Shown piece after piece: positions 8,171-16,302 of a stretch of DNA of 64,000 bases (positions are counted from its first letter, which is position 1; the number at the start of each line of letters is the position of its first letter). The translations under genes and the position numbers were made by a program. Origin of the DNA: Maricaulis maris MCS10 (lineage in GTDB: Bacteria; Pseudomonadota; Alphaproteobacteria; Caulobacterales; Maricaulaceae); NCBI RefSeq assembly GCF_000014745.1, contig NC_008347.1, forward strand, positions 372,001 through 436,000. The letters run 5' to 3'. The notes under the pieces were generated by a model that was not told the origin of the DNA, searched no databases, and saw nothing but the letters and a program-made list of their open reading frames with translations.

Positions 8171-9850
8171 ACCGGCTTCTTCGTCATTACATCCTTTGCG
8201 CTCTATATCGGCATCGCCATTGCCTCGCGTGTCGGCTCGACCGACGAGTTCTACGTCGCCGGACACCATGTTCCGCCGGTCTTCAACGGCATGGCCACCG
8301 CGGCTGACTGGATGAGCGCCGCCTCCTTCCTGTCGATGGCCGGGTTGATCGCCTTTTCCGGCTATGACGGCTCGGTCTTCCTGATGGGCTGGACCGGTGG
8401 CTATGTCCTGCTGGCCTTGCTTCTCGCGCCCTATCTCAGACGTTTCGGCAAATTCACCGTGCCGGACTTCATCGGCGACCGCTACTACTCCGACACGGCC
8501 CGCGTGGTTGCGGTGGTCTGTGCCATCTTTGTCTCCTTCACCTATATCGCCGGACAGATGCAGGGTGTCGGGATCGCCTTCTCGCGCTTTTTGGAGATCC
8601 CGATCGAGGCCGGCGTCATCATCGGCGGGCTGGTCGTCCTCATGTATGCCACGCTCGGCGGCATGAAGGGCATCACCTACACCCAGGTCGCCCAGTATTG
8701 CGTGATGATCTTTGCCTTCATGACGCCGGCGATCTTCATCTCGCTGCAGCTGACCGGATCGCCCGTGCCCCAGCTCGGCTTTGTCGGCAATGTCGCCGAC
8801 GGCACGCCGCTCCTGATGAAGCTGGACGGCATGCTGACCGAGCTTGGCTTCGCACCCTATACGGACGGGTCAAAATCGACCTTTGACGTCTTTGCGATCA
8901 CCCTGGCCCTGATGGCGGGAACCGCCGGTCTGCCGCATGTCATCGTGCGCTTCTTTACCGTTCCCAAGGCGGCCGACGCGCGAAAATCGGCCGGCTGGGC
9001 GCTTCTGTTTATCGGCATCCTCTATCTCACCGCCCCGGCCGTCGCGGTATTCGCCCGGACCAACTTCATCGAGACGGTGAATGAGAGCGTCTATGACGCC
9101 GGGACCACCGCCCTGGTCGAGGGTGAGAGCGAGACGCCGGACTGGTTCCACCGCTGGGAAAATACCGGCCTCCTGGCATTCGAGGACCGCAATGGTGATG
9201 GCCGCATCCAGTATCGCGCCGACCCGGCGACCAATGAGGTAACCACGCTCAACCGCGACATCTTCGTGCTGGCCAATCCGGAGATTGCCAACCTGCCCGG
9301 CTGGGTGATCGGACTGGTGGTGGCCGGCGGTATCGCGGCGGCGCTGTCGACGGCGGCCGGCCTGTTGCTGGTCATCTCATCCTCGATCTCGCATGATCTG
9401 TGTCGCAAGGTCCTGTTCAAATCGATGAGCGACCGGCAGGAGCTCCTGATTGCGCGGCTCTCGGCCACCGGGGCGGTGCTGATCGCCATCCTCGCCGGCA
9501 TATATCCGCCGGGCTTTGTCGCCTCGGTTGTGGCATTGGCCTTCGGACTGGCGGCGGCCAGCTTCTTCCCCGCCATCCTGCTGGGCATTTTCTGGCAGCG
9601 CATGAGCAAGGAGGGCGCGATCGCCGGCATGGTCACGGGGCTCGGGGTCACCGGCGCCTATATCCTGACCTACAAGATCTTCGGCTGGATCCCGAATGAT
9701 GCCGAGCACTGGTTCCTCGGTGTCTCGCCGGAAGGTTTCGGCACGATCGGCATGATGATCAGCTTTGCCGTCTCGGTGACGGTCTCGCTTCTGACACCGG
9801 CTCCGCCTCCAGAGGTGCGCGAGCTGGTCGAACGCATCCGTGCGCCCTAG
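8150..9850 (+). CDS. Sodium:solute symporter (SSS family, acetate permease-like)
   Basis: A 566-residue multi-pass inner-membrane transporter of the SSS family. Segments such as DEFYVAGHHVPPVFNGMATA near residues 28-47 and FTYIAGQMQGVG near residue 130, and about 13 hydrophobic helices, match the subgroup that works with DUF4212 partners and resembles ActP. A loop near residues 300-390 is enriched in acidic residues. The start is the ATG in the second copy of the 41-bp duplication; upstream in-frame codons would overlap the DUF4212 gene. Likely substrates are acetate or other small carboxylates with sodium. The divergent BlaI-type repressor is the probable regulator. Confidence 0.88.
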   Translation: MTATLFWTGFFVITSFALYIGIAIASRVGSTDEFYVAGHHVPPVFNGMATAADWMSAASFLSMAGLIAFSGYDGSVFLMGWTGGYVLLALLLAPYLRRFGKFTVPDFIGDRYYSDTARVVAVVCAIFVSFTYIAGQMQGVGIAFSRFLEIPIEAGVIIGGLVVLMYATLGGMKGITYTQVAQYCVMIFAFMTPAIFISLQLTGSPVPQLGFVGNVADGTPLLMKLDGMLTELGFAPYTDGSKSTFDVFAITLALMAGTAGLPHVIVRFFTVPKAADARKSAGWALLFIGILYLTAPAVAVFARTNFIETVNESVYDAGTTALVEGESETPDWFHRWENTGLLAFEDRNGDGRIQYRADPATNEVTTLNRDIFVLANPEIANLPGWVIGLVVAGGIAAALSTAAGLLLVISSSISHDLCRKVLFKSMSDRQELLIARLSATGAVLIAILAGIYPPGFVASVVALAFGLAAASFFPAILLGIFWQRMSKEGAIAGMVTGLGVTGAYILTYKIFGWIPNDAEHWFLGVSPEGFGTIGMMISFAVSVTVSLLTPAPPPEVRELVERIRAP

Positions 9851-9859
9851 ATAATCGTC

Positions 9860-10630
9860 ATGATCCCTTACCTCCTCAATCTTGCCCTCATGCTGGGCGT
9901 CATGGTGCTGGCCTGGCCCTTCAGCGTGGCGCGCAAGGACCCGTCCTATATCGACGCCATCTGGCCCTTGGGATTTCTGGTGCTGGCGCTGTCTTCATTG
10001 CTGTTTGCCGGGGCCGACGGCGCGACCTGGTATGTCGCCCTGGTGGCAGTCTGGGCCCTGCGACTGGGTCATCACCTCTTCACCCGTTGGCAGCATGAGG
10101 GACCGGACAAGCGCTATCAGAAACTGCTGGAGCGCTCACCACCGGGCAAGGAAGCGATCTTCATGCTTGTCACGGTCTTCCTGCTGCAGGGTGTTTTGCT
10201 GTGGCTGACCGCCCTGCCAATCCAGCATGCCGTGAGGGAGGGGGCCAGCTACGCTGCGCCTGCCGCGATTGCCGGGATCGTTCTCTTCGCCATCGGCCTG
10301 GCCTTTGAGGTAATCGGCGACCGTCAGCTCGCCGCCTTCAAGGCCGACCCGGCCAATAAGGGCCAGGTCATGGACACCGGCCTGTGGCGCTATACACGCC
10401 ACCCGAATTATTTCGGCAATGCCGTCCTCTTTTGGGGCCTCTGGCTGATCGCGATCGCCGATGGCGATGGCTGGTGGACCATTATCGGCCCCATCTTCCT
10501 CACCTTCACCCTGACCCGCTGGACCGGCGCCAAAATTCTGGAAGACGGCCTGCACGAAAGCCGACCCGGCTATGCGGACTATGTGGCCAGGACGTCGGGC
10601 TTTGTGCCCTGGTGGCCGAAGCGGGGGTGA
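9860..10630 (+). CDS. DUF1295 (steroid 5-alpha-reductase-like) membrane protein
   Basis: A 256-residue integral membrane protein of the DUF1295 family, related to 3-oxo-5-alpha-steroid 4-dehydrogenases and isoprenylcysteine methyltransferase-like proteins. The conserved YTRHPNYFG motif is near residue 178, and about six hydrophobic helices surround it. It starts 10 bases after the symporter stop and so is probably co-transcribed. The family is often described as a putative NAD(P)H-dependent reductase of membrane lipids; the actual substrate here is unknown. Confidence 0.85.
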   Translation: MIPYLLNLALMLGVMVLAWPFSVARKDPSYIDAIWPLGFLVLALSSLLFAGADGATWYVALVAVWALRLGHHLFTRWQHEGPDKRYQKLLERSPPGKEAIFMLVTVFLLQGVLLWLTALPIQHAVREGASYAAPAAIAGIVLFAIGLAFEVIGDRQLAAFKADPANKGQVMDTGLWRYTRHPNYFGNAVLFWGLWLIAIADGDGWWTIIGPIFLTFTLTRWTGAKILEDGLHESRPGYADYVARTSGFVPWWPKRG

Positions 10631-10687
10631 GGGGGTGCGTGGTTATGGGGGCTTGTGCGCAAGCGCGGGTCTCTTAAGTGTGACTGT

Positions 10688-11152
10688 CTACCCAGCTTTT
10701 CCGGGACCGGCCGCGTAGGCGGCCAGCAAGTCACCGAATTCCTCCATTGGCGGGAAAGCCTCATAGCTGTGCGGGGCCGTTAACGTGACGCCTTCGAGAC
10801 GGTCTTTGGTGCAGGTTTCCAGGAAGGGCATGAAGCCGGACGGGTCATCCAGCATCGGTGTCCGGATATTGACCAAATCCATGCCGGTGGGGCGGGTGAA
10901 AACCCAGCTCAGGCAGTGCGGGCAGTGGAAATGCCGGATGTCATCGCCATGCAGGCCGCCGATGACGGGCTCGCCTACGGTCACTGCGAACCGGGCGCCG
11001 GGCACGGCGACCGTAAGCGAATAGGCGCCGCCACTCATGCGCTGGCAGCCCCGGCAATGGCAGGCGGCGGTGAACAGGGCCGGCTCGGTTAGCCGAAACC
11101 GCAGCTGGCCGCAGCGACAGCCGCCGTTTCGGGTCTTCTGTGTTTGTGTCAT
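10688..11152 (-). CDS. GFA/CENP-V domain protein (Zn-binding)
   Basis: A 154-residue protein of the glutathione-dependent formaldehyde-activating enzyme fold. Paired cysteines for two zinc sites are visible: GGCRCGQLRF near residue 10, CHCRGCQRMSGG near residue 30, and HFHCPHCLSWVF near residue 85. ATG 11152 follows GGGAG at good spacing; the longer reading to 11248 has no support. The family name is historical, and many members act on other small molecules or have no known activity. It is the last gene of a long minus-strand block and is separated from the preceding gene by about 64 bases. Confidence 0.85.
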   Translation of the reverse strand: MTQTQKTRNGGCRCGQLRFRLTEPALFTAACHCRGCQRMSGGAYSLTVAVPGARFAVTVGEPVIGGLHGDDIRHFHCPHCLSWVFTRPTGMDLVNIRTPMLDDPSGFMPFLETCTKDRLEGVTLTAPHSYEAFPPMEEFGDLLAAYAAGPGKAG

Positions 11153-11216
11153 GTCGGATGGCTCCCGCTTGATCATGGGCCTGGTTGTCGCTCGCGCCAC
11201 TCGACAAGGTCCCCGG

Positions 11217-11966
11217 TCAGCCGCCCTGTCCGTCCGTATCGGAGTCAAGGGGCGTGTCCCAGACTGACCAGGTGGGTTCTTCGACCGGTTGTTCCTCGCG
11301 CCAGCGCTTGAGATAGACAGTGAAAGCCCGTTCCCGGGCCTTGTCGATCCGGGCCGTCGCCTCGCATTCCAGCTCGCCGCGATACATCCCCATCCGGCGA
11401 GGGATCATGTTGGCCCGGAAGGTCCGGTCATACTCGGCCTGCAGGGCCTCGGCCTCCTCGAATAACGGGTCATCATAGTCAATTTCCACGCCGTACCATT
11501 CCTGGATGTCATGCAAGACGAACCATTCGACGCCGAAAAACCGATTCATCACCGGCCATTCCGCGACCTCATGCTGGAACCAGGCGTAGATGCGCGCTTC
11601 GTCGGATTGCGGCCGGTACAAGCCCCACTGGAAAACGCTGATCACCACCATCCAGAATATCATCTTGCCCTGGAAAAAGCGGATCCAGATGGGGATGCGT
11701 TCGCGTTTGGGGCGAACGATGAGGACGCAGAACCAGAGTGCCAGCGTAACCGCATAAAGACTGGTCCATTGAAGCGTCGCCATGCCGAACCCCTCGCGGT
11801 CGAACCACCAGTCATAGAGCTCGCGACAGCTGTAGGAGACGGTCGAAAACAGATGGAGCAGATACCAGAAGAAGGCCGCCAGCATGATGATCCAGGTCGT
11901 CATCCAGGCATGGCGCACGGGAAGTGGCGCGGACCGTTCAACCTTGCGGCGGACGCGTCGCCTCAT
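11217..11966 (-). CDS. Uncharacterised membrane protein, 249 aa
   Basis: I do not recognise a family. The N-terminus is strongly basic (MRRRVRRKVER), followed by three predicted membrane helices at about residues 22-48, 63-85 and 100-118, then a hydrophilic tail of about 130 residues rich in charged and aromatic residues, including many tryptophans. Its ATG (11966-11964) overlaps by 4 bases the stop of the 32-codon paralogue remnant upstream, which continues the chain of ATGA overlaps from the five-gene array. This physical coupling suggests it functions with the array in the envelope. Confidence 0.72.
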   Translation of the reverse strand: MRRRVRRKVERSAPLPVRHAWMTTWIIMLAAFFWYLLHLFSTVSYSCRELYDWWFDREGFGMATLQWTSLYAVTLALWFCVLIVRPKRERIPIWIRFFQGKMIFWMVVISVFQWGLYRPQSDEARIYAWFQHEVAEWPVMNRFFGVEWFVLHDIQEWYGVEIDYDDPLFEEAEALQAEYDRTFRANMIPRRMGMYRGELECEATARIDKARERAFTVYLKRWREEQPVEEPTWSVWDTPLDSDTDGQGG

Positions 11967-12061
11967 CCGGCCTCACCGGGCAGCGCCCGAGCGGCCAACG
12001 AATGTCCAACGGCCAGCCAGTTCTGATCTTTCAGGGCGCGGGCGATACGGGCGAGGATCAT
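11963..12061 (-). pseudogene. 32-codon remnant of a sixth array paralogue
   Basis: Directly after the last full array member is an in-frame ORF whose first 18 residues (MILARIARALKDQNWLAV) are the conserved N-terminus of the array family, after which it reads GHSLAARALPGEAG and stops where the other members enter the membrane helix. Both ends keep 4-base ATGA overlaps with their neighbours (12058-12061 and 11963-11966). It looks like an internal deletion that joined head to tail: LPGEAG resembles the MPGEAP near the C-terminus of the member at 12807-13532. It may still be translated and serve to couple the genes on either side. Confidence 0.7.
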
Positions 12062-12810
12062 TCGTCCAGCTCCGCATTGATGAGGGCGAGCAGGGCGCGC
12101 GCCTCGTCCTCCCGGGCCAGGATGCTGGCGGTCTGGAACTGCCCGGTTTCCCGACTGGTTCGCAGATAGGCGAGGAAGGCGGGATTGTTGCGGGCGGCGT
12201 CGAGCACGGTGTCGATGTCATGGTCGGAGAATAGCGAGAACCCGTGCGCGAACAATACCGGCAGGGCCGCGCTGCGAATGTCCCGGAAGGTGTTCAGATT
12301 CCTCTGGAAATCGTCATAACCGGCATAATAGCGCTGGATGGAAGAGCGCAGCTCGCCGGCCTCGATCAGGCGCAGGCTGCCGCCATTGACCAGGCTTTGA
12401 TATCCCGTACGTCGCCCGGTGACGCCGCGGATCAGGTTGACCCGCGCCAGAAGCATCGGCAGGTCGGCCTCGGTCACGATGGGCAGGAGGGTCGCGTCAA
12501 CCGTGCCGCCGGGCGCCGTCGACATCGATCGCAACCCGGCCCCGTCATTGGCCTCGGTCAGCAGGTACTCCGCCGCGGCGAGACGCCAGAGGCTGGCATC
12601 GCGGGTCAGCTCAATGGCCGTGATGTCGGCCCGGATATCATCGCGAACTTCGTGCAATTGCCGCGTGATCACGTCCTGTTCGGCGCGGTCGGCATTCCAG
12701 GCCGTGACCTGAAAGCCGATCACCACACCCAGGATCACGATCACGAATTCGATGCCGACGGCGAGCCAGCTCTGGTCCTTCAGGGCGCGGGCAATGCGGG
12801 AGAGGATCAT
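12058..12810 (-). CDS. Array paralogue 5: single-pass membrane protein, 250 aa
   Basis: Fifth full member of a run of paralogues. It starts MILSRIARALKDQSWLAVGI, followed by a single hydrophobic helix (about residues 18-38) ending GFQVTAWNADR, then a roughly 200-residue probably helical domain that would sit outside the cytoplasm. The family motif, here LVNGGSLRLIEAGELRSSI with a following YYAGY, lies near the middle. Start and stop each overlap neighbours by 4 bases. The layout (helix, WNxxR, G-x-L-x-LI, YY) resembles my recollection of DUF6090 proteins, but that link is unverified. Function unknown. Confidence 0.8.
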   Translation of the reverse strand: MILSRIARALKDQSWLAVGIEFVIVILGVVIGFQVTAWNADRAEQDVITRQLHEVRDDIRADITAIELTRDASLWRLAAAEYLLTEANDGAGLRSMSTAPGGTVDATLLPIVTEADLPMLLARVNLIRGVTGRRTGYQSLVNGGSLRLIEAGELRSSIQRYYAGYDDFQRNLNTFRDIRSAALPVLFAHGFSLFSDHDIDTVLDAARNNPAFLAYLRTSRETGQFQTASILAREDEARALLALINAELDE

Positions 12811-13532
12811 GGCGCGTTTGCCTCCGGGGCTTCGCCGGGCATTGCTGCGAGCACGTCACGTGCCCGTTCCAGCGTGCCCTCATGCCAGACCCGGTTGACC
12901 AGGTTGGCGCGGGTGGTGAGGCGGGCGGCCGTGTAGACCCCGGCCGACTGGCGTATCTCCGCTAGGGCGGCATAGAGGTGTGGTGGCAGGCTGTCGGGGT
13001 CATTCGAGGCGTAGGCCTGAACCTCCAGAAGCAGGCCGGCATTATCGGTGATCAATCGTGCCAGAGAGGCATAGGCCAGTTCCTGGCGCCGCACCTGCTC
13101 GTCAAACTCGACCAATGCCTCGCGCAGGGCTTCGGAACGGATCAGCCGCATCTCGCCGGAGGCCACCAGTTCGGCATAGGTCGCTGAGCGTCCATTGGGC
13201 ACCGGCGTGCCGATGGCGTTTTGCAGGCCGATGAAGAATTCCAGATCGCTGACCTCGCTTTGATCCTGACGCAAAAGGGCCTCGAACGCCTCGCCGGCCT
13301 CGATACGGGCATCCAGCTGTTCGATGACGGTTGCCGTGCGCGTTTCGATCTCGGTGAAGTCGGCTTGTAGCCGCTCCAGGATCAGGACTTCACGCTGATG
13401 CTCGATCCGGGTCTCGTTCCAGGCGGAAATCTGAAAGCCGATCACCACGCCGGCCAGCACGATGATGAATTCGACGATGACGGCGAACCAGTTCTGGGTC
13501 CGCAGCGCCTGGGTGATGGAGGAGAGGATCAT
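12807..13532 (-). CDS. Array paralogue 4: single-pass membrane protein, 241 aa
   Basis: Fourth member. It starts MILSSITQALRTQNWFAVIV, has one hydrophobic helix ending GFQISAWNETR, then an amphipathic helical region with an acidic run (RLQADFTEIETRTATVIEQL) and the family motif ELVASGEMRLIRSEALREAL near residue 120. The C-terminus ends AAMPGEAPEANAP, part of which recurs in the 32-codon remnant. ATGA overlaps link it on both sides. The soluble half differs strongly from the other members while the N-terminal 40 residues are nearly constant, suggesting a shared anchor with a specialised outer domain. Confidence 0.8.
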   Translation of the reverse strand: MILSSITQALRTQNWFAVIVEFIIVLAGVVIGFQISAWNETRIEHQREVLILERLQADFTEIETRTATVIEQLDARIEAGEAFEALLRQDQSEVSDLEFFIGLQNAIGTPVPNGRSATYAELVASGEMRLIRSEALREALVEFDEQVRRQELAYASLARLITDNAGLLLEVQAYASNDPDSLPPHLYAALAEIRQSAGVYTAARLTTRANLVNRVWHEGTLERARDVLAAMPGEAPEANAP

Positions 13533-14266
13533 GGCGAGGTCTCCGGAGCGGGCACGGGCGAGGGCTGGCCCAATTCTTCCGCCAGTGAGGTGCGAAGCTG
13601 GTCGACCTCGTTCTTCAGCACGCGCAGAAAAAGGGCGGCCGAGCGGTTCAGATAGATTGCAAAGGCCAGATTGTTGGCCAGCTCGATATCGTCCGGGGTG
13701 AAACTGTCAGCCAGGTTGACCGAGTCCACGCCCAGACCATCCATCGTGACGCGAAGATGGGGACGCAGTGTGGCGACGATACCGACCTGCTGGTCCTTGA
13801 TCTGGTCGATGACGCCGTGGGCATCGGCCTCGACCAGCGGCAGGTTGGCGAGTTCTGCGCGCAGAGCCTCATTGCGGATGAGGCCGAGCCGGCCGCTGGA
13901 GATCAGCTCGTGCAGCGCCGCCGACTGGATCTGGACTTCCGAAACACGCGTGATGGCCAGAAGCGCGAACGTATCGCGCGCCATCGTCTCGCGGTCGCCG
14001 GCATCGAAGGCGGCCAGAAAGCGTTCCGCCTGCTCGCGCGCATCATCAAGATCGCCGTTGGCATCGTCCAGCTCGTCGCTGATAACCTCGAACTCACTGA
14101 AGAGCCGTTCCAGATAAGCCTGCTCCAGCCCCCGTTCCTGACGCGCCTCATTCCAGGCCGAGACCTGGAAACCGACCACCACACCGGCGATGACGATGAT
14201 GAATTCAAGGCTGACGGCGAGCCAGTTCTGGTCGCGCAGGGCCTGGGTGATGCGGGAAAGGATCAT
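13529..14266 (-). CDS. Array paralogue 3: single-pass membrane protein, 245 aa
   Basis: Third member. N-terminus MILSRITQALRDQNWLAVSL, one helix ending GFQVSAWNEAR, then a probable coiled coil (about residues 45-85, rich in E, D, L and A, with YLERLFSEFEVISDELDDAN) and the family motif ELISSGRLGLIRNEALRAEL. The C-terminal region is proline-rich (PSPVPAPETSP). Linked by 4-base overlaps on both sides. No catalytic motif seen; the coiled coil suggests self-association or assembly with the sister proteins. Confidence 0.8.
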   Translation of the reverse strand: MILSRITQALRDQNWLAVSLEFIIVIAGVVVGFQVSAWNEARQERGLEQAYLERLFSEFEVISDELDDANGDLDDAREQAERFLAAFDAGDRETMARDTFALLAITRVSEVQIQSAALHELISSGRLGLIRNEALRAELANLPLVEADAHGVIDQIKDQQVGIVATLRPHLRVTMDGLGVDSVNLADSFTPDDIELANNLAFAIYLNRSAALFLRVLKNEVDQLRTSLAEELGQPSPVPAPETSP

Positions 14267-15012
14267 GGCGCGGCCTCATGTTCGATACCCAGCTCCGCAT
14301 CGACCGCCGCGTGAAGCGAGCGGAAACTCTCATTGGGGCCTTCCAGAACCGCGCGCATGAAGTAGACCGACTTGGAAATATTGTCCGCCAGCTCGTTGAG
14401 GAAACGCGGGTCTGATCTCATGCCTGCACCGTCGCATCGCGCCGAGCCGTCGAAAAGCGGGTTCCAGTCCTGCGGATCGTCCGGGTAGTTGAAACGGAAA
14501 TATTGCGGGTGTCTGGCCGACAGGTTGTAGATCACGTGATTGATCGCCGTGTCGATCTCTGCAGACCAGCCATTGCTCAGAAAATGTTGGGTGATCGCCT
14601 CCCGCACGGGCAAGGGCCGGATGAGGTCGAGCTCGCCGGTTGAAAGCAGCTCGGTCAGGATGGGAATGTCGAGCGACGGCGAGTTGAAGACATGCGATTG
14701 CGCCAGGGCATTGCATTGGGCCGCAGTCAGCTCGCCTTCGCGGTCCCCGAACAGTATGGCGCTGGCGGAAATCAGCAGGTCGCGGTTTCCCGCACGGTCG
14801 GCCGCCCAGTCCCAACGGTCCGAGCTGACGTTTTCGAGGTCCGAATGCAAGCGCTCGAGCAATGCAGCCTCTTCGGCCCTGGCCTCGATTGTGGCGCGCC
14901 AGTCCGTGACCTGGAAACCGATCACCACGCCCGCAATCACGATGACAAACTCGATGGCCACGGCGAACCAGTTCTGTTCGCGGATGGCCTTTGTGATGCG
15001 GGCTAGGATCAT
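14263..15012 (-). CDS. Array paralogue 2: single-pass membrane protein, 249 aa
   Basis: Second member. N-terminus MILARITKAIREQNWFAVAI, one helix ending GFQVTDWRATI (WR in place of the usual WN), then a helical domain with the motif ELLSTGELDLIRPLPVREAI. Unlike the others it has cysteines in the outer domain (AAQCNALAQ, then SARCDGAGM), which could form a disulphide if periplasmic. Stop and start overlap the neighbouring members by 4 bases. Function unknown. Confidence 0.8.
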   Translation of the reverse strand: MILARITKAIREQNWFAVAIEFVIVIAGVVIGFQVTDWRATIEARAEEAALLERLHSDLENVSSDRWDWAADRAGNRDLLISASAILFGDREGELTAAQCNALAQSHVFNSPSLDIPILTELLSTGELDLIRPLPVREAITQHFLSNGWSAEIDTAINHVIYNLSARHPQYFRFNYPDDPQDWNPLFDGSARCDGAGMRSDPRFLNELADNISKSVYFMRAVLEGPNESFRSLHAAVDAELGIEHEAAP

Positions 15013-15791
15013 GGCGCGTCTCCTTCATCCGGGACGGCACTGTCGAGCAGGTTTCGCCAGTAGGTCTGGCCGCGCACTTCGACGCTGGTCTCGATCGCCC
15101 GATGCCGGATCAGCGGCAGGATGGAGGGCGTGTTGCGCAGATGATCGGCGATTGCCTCGATCGCCGCGTCATGTCCGTCGATCTCGCAGGGACGGTCCAG
15201 CAGGTTGTCCAGAGATGCGTAGTCACCAAGGCTCAGCCCATCGGGTGTCTCCGCACAATTGTTCGCCAGAAAGTCGTAGAGGGGCCGGTCGGCCAGTTGG
15301 AAGAAGGCTTGTCGATAGGGACGATCCGGGGCCATCAGAGTCATTTGCTCAAGCGTCGTGTCGTAATACTCAACGGCAACGTCAATGAGGGCGCGATCAT
15401 TGATGAGATTGATGCCGCCGGTTGCGACAAGCTCGTCATAGGTGGCGCGGATGATGGTGAAATTGATCATCTGGGTTGCCCGAAAGGCCGCGATGACCAG
15501 GGCTTCATCATCGATCTCGTGGCGACCTTCCAGCGCGTCGACGACTGTCTGGGCGTGGTCCGAGACCTCGGCGTTGTAGGCCCGGATCGCCGCGATGCGC
15601 CATTGCTCATTGCGCATGTCCTGGATCAGGCGTTCGGTCAGGACTTCGGCGCGCGCTACAGCCTGGCGCTGGTCATTCCAGGCGGAAATCTGGAAACCGA
15701 TCACCACGCCGAGGATGACGATGACAAACTCGATGGCGACGGCGAGCCAGTTCTGGTCTCGCAGGGCCTTTGTGATGCGGGCGAGGATCAT
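15009..15791 (-). CDS. Array paralogue 1: single-pass membrane protein, 260 aa
   Basis: First and longest member. N-terminus MILARITKALRDQNWLAVAI, one helix ending GFQISAWNDQR, then a helical domain with the motif ELVATGGINLINDRALIDVA followed by VEYYDTT. Two cysteines (NNCAETPDG and RPCEIDGHD) are about 20 residues apart, again compatible with a periplasmic disulphide. Its ATG overlaps the stop of the three-helix membrane protein upstream, so the chain of 4-base overlaps starts there. Function unknown. Confidence 0.8.
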   Translation of the reverse strand: MILARITKALRDQNWLAVAIEFVIVILGVVIGFQISAWNDQRQAVARAEVLTERLIQDMRNEQWRIAAIRAYNAEVSDHAQTVVDALEGRHEIDDEALVIAAFRATQMINFTIIRATYDELVATGGINLINDRALIDVAVEYYDTTLEQMTLMAPDRPYRQAFFQLADRPLYDFLANNCAETPDGLSLGDYASLDNLLDRPCEIDGHDAAIEAIADHLRNTPSILPLIRHRAIETSVEVRGQTYWRNLLDSAVPDEGDAP

Positions 15792-16216
15792 GGCGCGGGC
15801 CCGGCGGTTTCCGGCCGGTCAATGCGCTTGGCGCGAACCACGAAGAAAAAGCCCAGCGAGCCGATATAGCTGACGGCCAGAAGGATGGAGATCATGACGG
15901 GCATGGCCCCCATGCCGGCGCCGCCCGGCCCGGCCGGTCCGAGCCAGGCGAGGTCGGCCGACTGGCTGGCGGTTTCATGGATGTGCACGCCCAGGGCGGC
16001 AAAGTCGGAAAAGGCGAAGAGCACGCCCGATCCGGTCAACACGGCGCCGATCGTGTAGAGCACGAGAAAGAGAGCCGCGACCCAGCGCTCCATGCGGTGG
16101 GCGAGGAAGAAGGACGCGGTCAGCATGGCGAAGACCAGCGCCATGAAATTGGAAAAGATGAAATTGGCGGTGTTGAGATATTCCGAGAACAGCAGCGCGA
16201 GTTCGAAATCAGACAT
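15788..16216 (-). CDS. Small membrane protein heading the paralogue array, 142 aa
   Basis: A 142-residue protein with three hydrophobic helices (about residues 20-38, 43-70 and 108-130) and a glycine-rich loop (GPAGPGGAGMGAMP) before the last helix. I do not recognise a family. ATG 16216 follows GGGGAGG, a strong ribosome site for the whole downstream chain. Its stop overlaps the first array paralogue by 4 bases. It could be the membrane platform for the single-pass proteins that follow; this is inference from coupling only. Confidence 0.75.
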   Translation of the reverse strand: MSDFELALLFSEYLNTANFIFSNFMALVFAMLTASFFLAHRMERWVAALFLVLYTIGAVLTGSGVLFAFSDFAALGVHIHETASQSADLAWLGPAGPGGAGMGAMPVMISILLAVSYIGSLGFFFVVRAKRIDRPETAGPAP

Positions 16217-16302
16217 TGTCACCGCCTCCCCAGCCGGTAGAGCGGTATCCAAGCCCATTTCACCGATTGGCAAAAGGGGAAACCGGACCGATCGCGTCCC
16301 GC

